Positions 35,770 through 38,644 of a stretch of DNA of 38,644 nucleotides are shown here, in pieces. A model generated the notes under the pieces. The model had not been told where the DNA came from. It did not search any database and saw only the letters and a program-made list of their open reading frames with translations. Position numbers and translations under genes: made by a program. Source of the DNA: an uncultured Gammaproteobacteria bacterium (GTDB taxonomy: Bacteria; Pseudomonadota; Gammaproteobacteria; Pseudomonadales; Porticoccaceae); assembly GCA_913060555.1 (NCBI GenBank), contig CAJXRS010000015.1, forward strand, positions 1 through 38,644, given 5' to 3'. Each line of letters starts with the position of its first letter. Positions within the stretch are counted from its first letter, which is position 1.

Positions 35770-37041
35770 CTAGCGGTACCGCTGCCGGGCTCGCCAGGCA
35801 TCCCGCAGTGCGTCACGGAACTCGGGTGCGGCGATCTCGATCAGCGCCCGCGCCCGGGCCGCGGTGTCCAGGTACCGCACGCTGGCGCTGCCGTATTCGG
35901 TGATGAAGATGTCCGCGTCGGTGCGCGGCACCGTGGCTACGGTAGCCTGCGCCAGGGCCGGCACGATACGAGAGCGGGCTCCGCCGATTGCGGTGGCCGG
36001 CAGGGCCACGATCGAGCGCCCGCCGCGGGCGCGCAGGGCGCCGCGGATGAAGTCCAGGCCGCCGCCGGTGCCACTGTGCTGGCGGCCATCGATCATTTCG
36101 GCATTGACCTGACCGAACAGATCCACCTCGATGGCGGAATTGATGGCGACGAAGTTGTCGATGCCGGCCAGCACGCCCTGGTCATGGGTGTAGTTCACCG
36201 GTCGCAGCAGCAGCTCCGGCGCCGATGTGGCCCAGGCGTAGGTGTCGGCGTCGCCGGCGACGAAGCCGGTCAGGATGTGGCCGCGGTCGATGGTCTTGCA
36301 GGCGCCGGTAATGACCCCGCGGCGGGCCAGGGCCGCGACGCCGTGGGCGATCATCCCCGAATGCACGCCGAGGTCGTTGTGCCCGGCCAGAGCCGCCAGG
36401 GCAGCATCCGGGACCGAGCCCACGCCCACCTGCAGGCAGTCGCCGTCGCGCACCCAGCGGGCGATCTCCGCGCCTATGGCGCGGGCAGTGGCGTCGATGG
36501 CAGGGGGCGGCTCCGCGCCGGGCGGTCGTTCCACCGCTACCGCATAGTCGATGCTGTCCAGCGCCACCGTCGGACAGCCTGGCAGTATCGGTAACGCAGT
36601 GTTGATTTCGGCGATGATCCGCTTTGCGCGGGGCAGCACCGCCGGTGCGAAATCCACCCGCAGGCCGAAGGCGCAGCGGCCGCGGGCGTCCGGCGAGGCG
36701 AGCTGAAGCATGGCAATGTCGAAGGGCTCCCGGCCCAGCCAGTCGTAGATGGCGCGGTACTGGAGGGGCACCAGACCGATGCGGCCCGCCGCGTGGAGTT
36801 CCCGCAGCCCCGGGGTGAGCATGCAGGTCAGCAATCGCGAGTCGGGATGGACGTCGGCGAAGGGTGTGGGACGGGCACCCGGAAACACGGCGCCCACATA
36901 GGTCACGCCGGCACTGGCGTCGGGCCGCGCGCGCAGTGCCCGGCCCAGGCTACGGGGCTCCGCGGCGCCGCCGGCGACGAATACCCGGGCTCCGGGGCGC
37001 AGCAGTCCGGCTACTTCTTCGGGGCGGATCCAGCGCGGCAT
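35770..37041 (-). CDS. Acetyl-CoA hydrolase/CoA-transferase family protein lacking the usual catalytic Glu
   Basis: The 423-residue protein belongs to the family of 4-hydroxybutyrate CoA-transferase and acetyl-CoA hydrolase. It has GVGSVPDAALAAL (206-218), FVAINSAIEVDLFGQVNAE (297-315) and GTGGGLDFIRGA (324-335), typical of the two CoA-transferase subdomains. In active transferases a Glu (near 238 in the clostridial 4-hydroxybutyrate enzyme) sits in a motif like IHTEMxSDG. Here the matching segment is VHSGMIAHG, with Gly229. It may be a hydrolase, use another residue, or have a different role. ATG 37041 has GGAG 9 nt upstream; GTG 37107 is the alternative. The ORF is otherwise intact. Confidence 0.78.
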   Translation of the reverse strand: MPRWIRPEEVAGLLRPGARVFVAGGAAEPRSLGRALRARPDASAGVTYVGAVFPGARPTPFADVHPDSRLLTCMLTPGLRELHAAGRIGLVPLQYRAIYDWLGREPFDIAMLQLASPDARGRCAFGLRVDFAPAVLPRAKRIIAEINTALPILPGCPTVALDSIDYAVAVERPPGAEPPPAIDATARAIGAEIARWVRDGDCLQVGVGSVPDAALAALAGHNDLGVHSGMIAHGVAALARRGVITGACKTIDRGHILTGFVAGDADTYAWATSAPELLLRPVNYTHDQGVLAGIDNFVAINSAIEVDLFGQVNAEMIDGRQHSGTGGGLDFIRGALRARGGRSIVALPATAIGGARSRIVPALAQATVATVPRTDADIFITEYGSASVRYLDTAARARALIEIAAPEFRDALRDAWRARQRYR

Positions 37042-37404
37042 GGTCGCGATCTCCGGGCCGTCACCGGACGCAGGTTCCGCGGCCCGCGCTTGCCACCGGT
37101 GCGCCACTGTTACGGGCTCTGGGCTTGCGGCCGGGCTTCGCCGCGTTCACTGATCTCCGACGGCGTGACAAAGGCCTGTTCGACTTTATCATCGGTCGAT
37201 GGCAAATGGTGCGCTGGGGCCTCGCAGTTCCGCAAGTCGAACGCGCAACGCCTGCAGCCGGTCCCGGTCTCAGGCCAGCGCCATGTTTTCCCAGGTGGCG
37301 AGATCCGCGCGACCAGGTCCGGCGTTCCCAGCGCGCACAGCTGACTGGCGAGGCCATTTCCAGTGTCAAGCGGTTCCAGCGGCCGCTGGAGCAGGCGGCC
37401 GCGC
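37042..37404. other. Stretch without a recognisable gene
   Basis: About 360 bp follow the 5' end of the CoA-transferase gene. One plus-strand frame is open right through it into the pseudogene beyond, and a minus-strand frame is open too, but neither shows a family motif, a start signal or a plausible composition. The promoter of the CoA-transferase gene should lie at its left end. The right part may be more decayed sequence of the pseudogene that follows. Confidence 0.5.
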
Positions 37405-37620
37405 TGGCGGACGAGGCCGTGCCGGAAGCCTGCGATGGCTATGCCTCGTGCCCACCGGCAACCGCACGCGGCCGGGTCATCCTTGTGGAGTTCGTCTACG
37501 GCGGCAAAGTGACACCGAGTCCCGTTCGATCCCAGGCGTGAGTGGCTCAGCTTGTGGTGGTTGAAAAAGCATTTCCTGCCGTTGCTATACTGGAACGCCA
37601 TGCTCAAGGATCCCCACTGA
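37405..37620 (+). pseudogene. C-terminal remnant of a sulfide:quinone-reductase-like flavoprotein, frameshifted
   Basis: One frame (through 37431) reads ACDGYASCPPATARGRVILVEFVYGGKV. This matches the YDGYxSCPxxTxxGxxxLxEFxY block near the end of SQR-like FAD-dependent oxidoreductases. At about 37520 the frame is lost. A second frame continues with VPFDPRREWLSLWWLKK..LPLLYWNAMLK and a TGA at 37618-37620, the family's usual amphipathic tail. A 2-base loss near CCGAGTCCC explains the shift. The N-terminal two-thirds with the FAD and cysteine motifs are absent. The reverse-strand reading frame here (37110-37694) is only its shadow. Confidence 0.75.
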
Positions 37621-37780
37621 GGCATCCCGCACAAACCGTGCGCGGCGCTGATAGCTGACTTGGCGGAGAATCGCGGGCAACCGAAGCGCGGCAATCACGA
37701 TATGGCAGTCATCGGCCACGATGTCCCGTTGATGATCCGCGATCGCGATTCACATCACAATTCACGACCACGGCAATTTC

Positions 37781-38131
37781 ATGCAGGTCCGCCTGAAACG
37801 CGCCTATGAGGAGCCGTCAAAGCAAGATGGCACCCGTGTCCTGGTTGACCGCGTCTGGCCGCGTGGCCTGAAAAAGGAAGACGCACACATCGATCATTGG
37901 CTGCGTGATATCGCACCAAGTACGGAGCTACGCAAATGGTTCGGTCACGACCCGGACAAGTGGTGGCAGTTCAGGCAGCGCTATTTCCGTGAATTGAGCA
38001 GAAACCACCCCGCGGTCGACGAGATACGGCACCTGGCCGACAAGGGCCGGGTGACACTGGTCTTCAGCGCCAGAGACGAACGTCACAATAACGCTGTGGC
38101 GCTGAAGGAATACCTGCAGCAGTCATCCTGA
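37781..38131 (+). CDS. DUF488 (YeaO-like) family protein
   Basis: The 116-residue cytoplasmic protein matches the DUF488 family represented by E. coli YeaO: VRLKRAYEEPSKQDGTRVLVDRVWPRGLKKEDA, then PSTELRKWFGHDPDKWWQFRQRYFREL, and LVFSARDERHNNAVALKEYL at the C-terminus. Length and all conserved blocks are intact. The biochemical function of the family is unknown. ATG 37781 gives the typical start, though no good ribosome site precedes it. It stands alone between pseudogenes; 38132-38384 holds nothing I recognise. Confidence 0.85.
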   Translation: MQVRLKRAYEEPSKQDGTRVLVDRVWPRGLKKEDAHIDHWLRDIAPSTELRKWFGHDPDKWWQFRQRYFRELSRNHPAVDEIRHLADKGRVTLVFSARDERHNNAVALKEYLQQSS

Positions 38132-38384
38132 GCGAACCGCCCTCCCCGGACAGTTTGCCACCGCCGATCGTCGCTGCATGATGGCGGAATGATTTTTCCC
38201 TCAACCTGAACTCATAGCATCGTCCGGGCCGAATACGGCATCCTGAATTATTGCGCCTCTTTTGAAATCCGAGTGAGCTATGGTCCAGCCTGATGTACGG
38301 AGGCGGCATCAGAACAAGGTATTCGCCGGAGGTTCGGGAACGGGCTGTTCGGATGGTGCCGGATCGCCAGGGGGAGTACGAGTC

Positions 38385-38644
38385 GCAGTGGGCGGCGATC
38401 GGTGCGATGCTCCAGGCGGCACAGGGTCGACGGGCTGGCCAGGGTCTCGACCCGTGATCGCGGTTTGCAGCGCCAGATCATTGCGCAGCTCGTGGTGGTC
38501 GTTCAGGTCCTCATAGCCCAGCGCCAGCGCATAGACTCGTTGCCGCAACAGCTCCAGCAGGGAGTGTTCGCAGCTGGCCTGTCGGCGATTATCCCCGATG
38601 ACTTTGGCCGCTGCCTGGGTCAGCCCCATTTGCCGATCGACCTG
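38385..38644 (-). pseudogene. IS1380-family transposase remnant, frameshifted and truncated (runs off right edge)
   Basis: On the minus strand the frame entering from the right edge reads LLELLRQRVYALALGYEDLNDHHELRND and then LALQTA, the well-conserved early part of IS1380 transposases. Near 38455 the frame shifts, and another frame continues with [18 protein letters not shown], the next conserved block. After about 38385 the reading is unrelated sequence, so the catalytic core is missing. The N-terminus lies outside the window. The copy cannot transpose by itself. Confidence 0.82.

Noticed and set aside
37110-37694. Minus-strand frame of 194 codons near the right end
   Set aside because: It is antisense to the SQR-like pseudogene and shows no recognisable motif or start signal.
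1-38644. Search for CRISPR arrays, tRNA or rRNA genes, or prophage genes
   Set aside because: No regularly spaced short repeats, tRNA-like cloverleaf, rRNA sequence or phage structural genes were seen by eye.

Overview
The window is GC-rich, densely coded chromosomal DNA. It most likely comes from a gammaproteobacterium. The main clue is the neighbourhood mutS, fdxA, nlpD, pcm, which in Pseudomonas and relatives also contains rpoS. SixA, HtpG, a MutS closely resembling the E. coli protein, and REP-type repeats agree with this. I cannot name the genus. The many acyl-CoA, Baeyer-Villiger monooxygenase and kinase genes suggest an aerobic degrader of lipids, alicyclic compounds or hydroxy acids.

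Layout. 1-88 is the tail of an IS630 transposase. 165-1529 holds a half-size UPF0016 cation transporter and an esterase. 1742-2090 is a tandem array of a 140-bp REP-like unit just before folE. 2809-5190 (minus) is gpsA, sixA and a hydrolase. 5288-8009 (minus) is htpG, with a clear sigma-32 promoter, and an EEP-family hydrolase. 8167-12035 (plus) is a run of acyl-CoA ligase, NUDT19-like Nudix hydrolase, crotonase and ferritin-like protein, followed by a DUF481 outer-membrane protein. 13279-17538 (minus) is an RND efflux pump and its adaptor; the pump gene appears to start at CTG. A broken GGDEF gene follows, then two membrane-protein genes (DUF389; MgtC/DUF4010). 20293-22110 (minus) is a Baeyer-Villiger-type monooxygenase, divergent from mutS.

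22380-26939 is mutS and fdxA (plus) converging on pcm-nlpD (minus). rpoS is missing from its usual place, and mutS carries a 25-bp inverted segment between 8-bp inverted repeats. 27201-29753 (minus) is modABC for molybdate uptake. 29910-33927 (minus) is an unusual cluster: a DUF7064-like protein, a 191-residue unknown protein and two tandem APH-like kinases, overlapping by 4 bp at two junctions. A tyrosine phosphatase gene diverges from it. 34928-37041 (minus) is a secreted unknown protein and a CoA-transferase homologue that lacks the expected catalytic glutamate. The right end is eroded: a sulfide-quinone-reductase-like pseudogene, a DUF488 gene and a frameshifted IS1380 transposase fragment.

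The strongest single observation is the mutS micro-inversion. Flipping the 25 bp back restores nine residues of normal MutS sequence in frame. It could be a mutation, a reversible switch or an assembly error, and read-level data would tell which.
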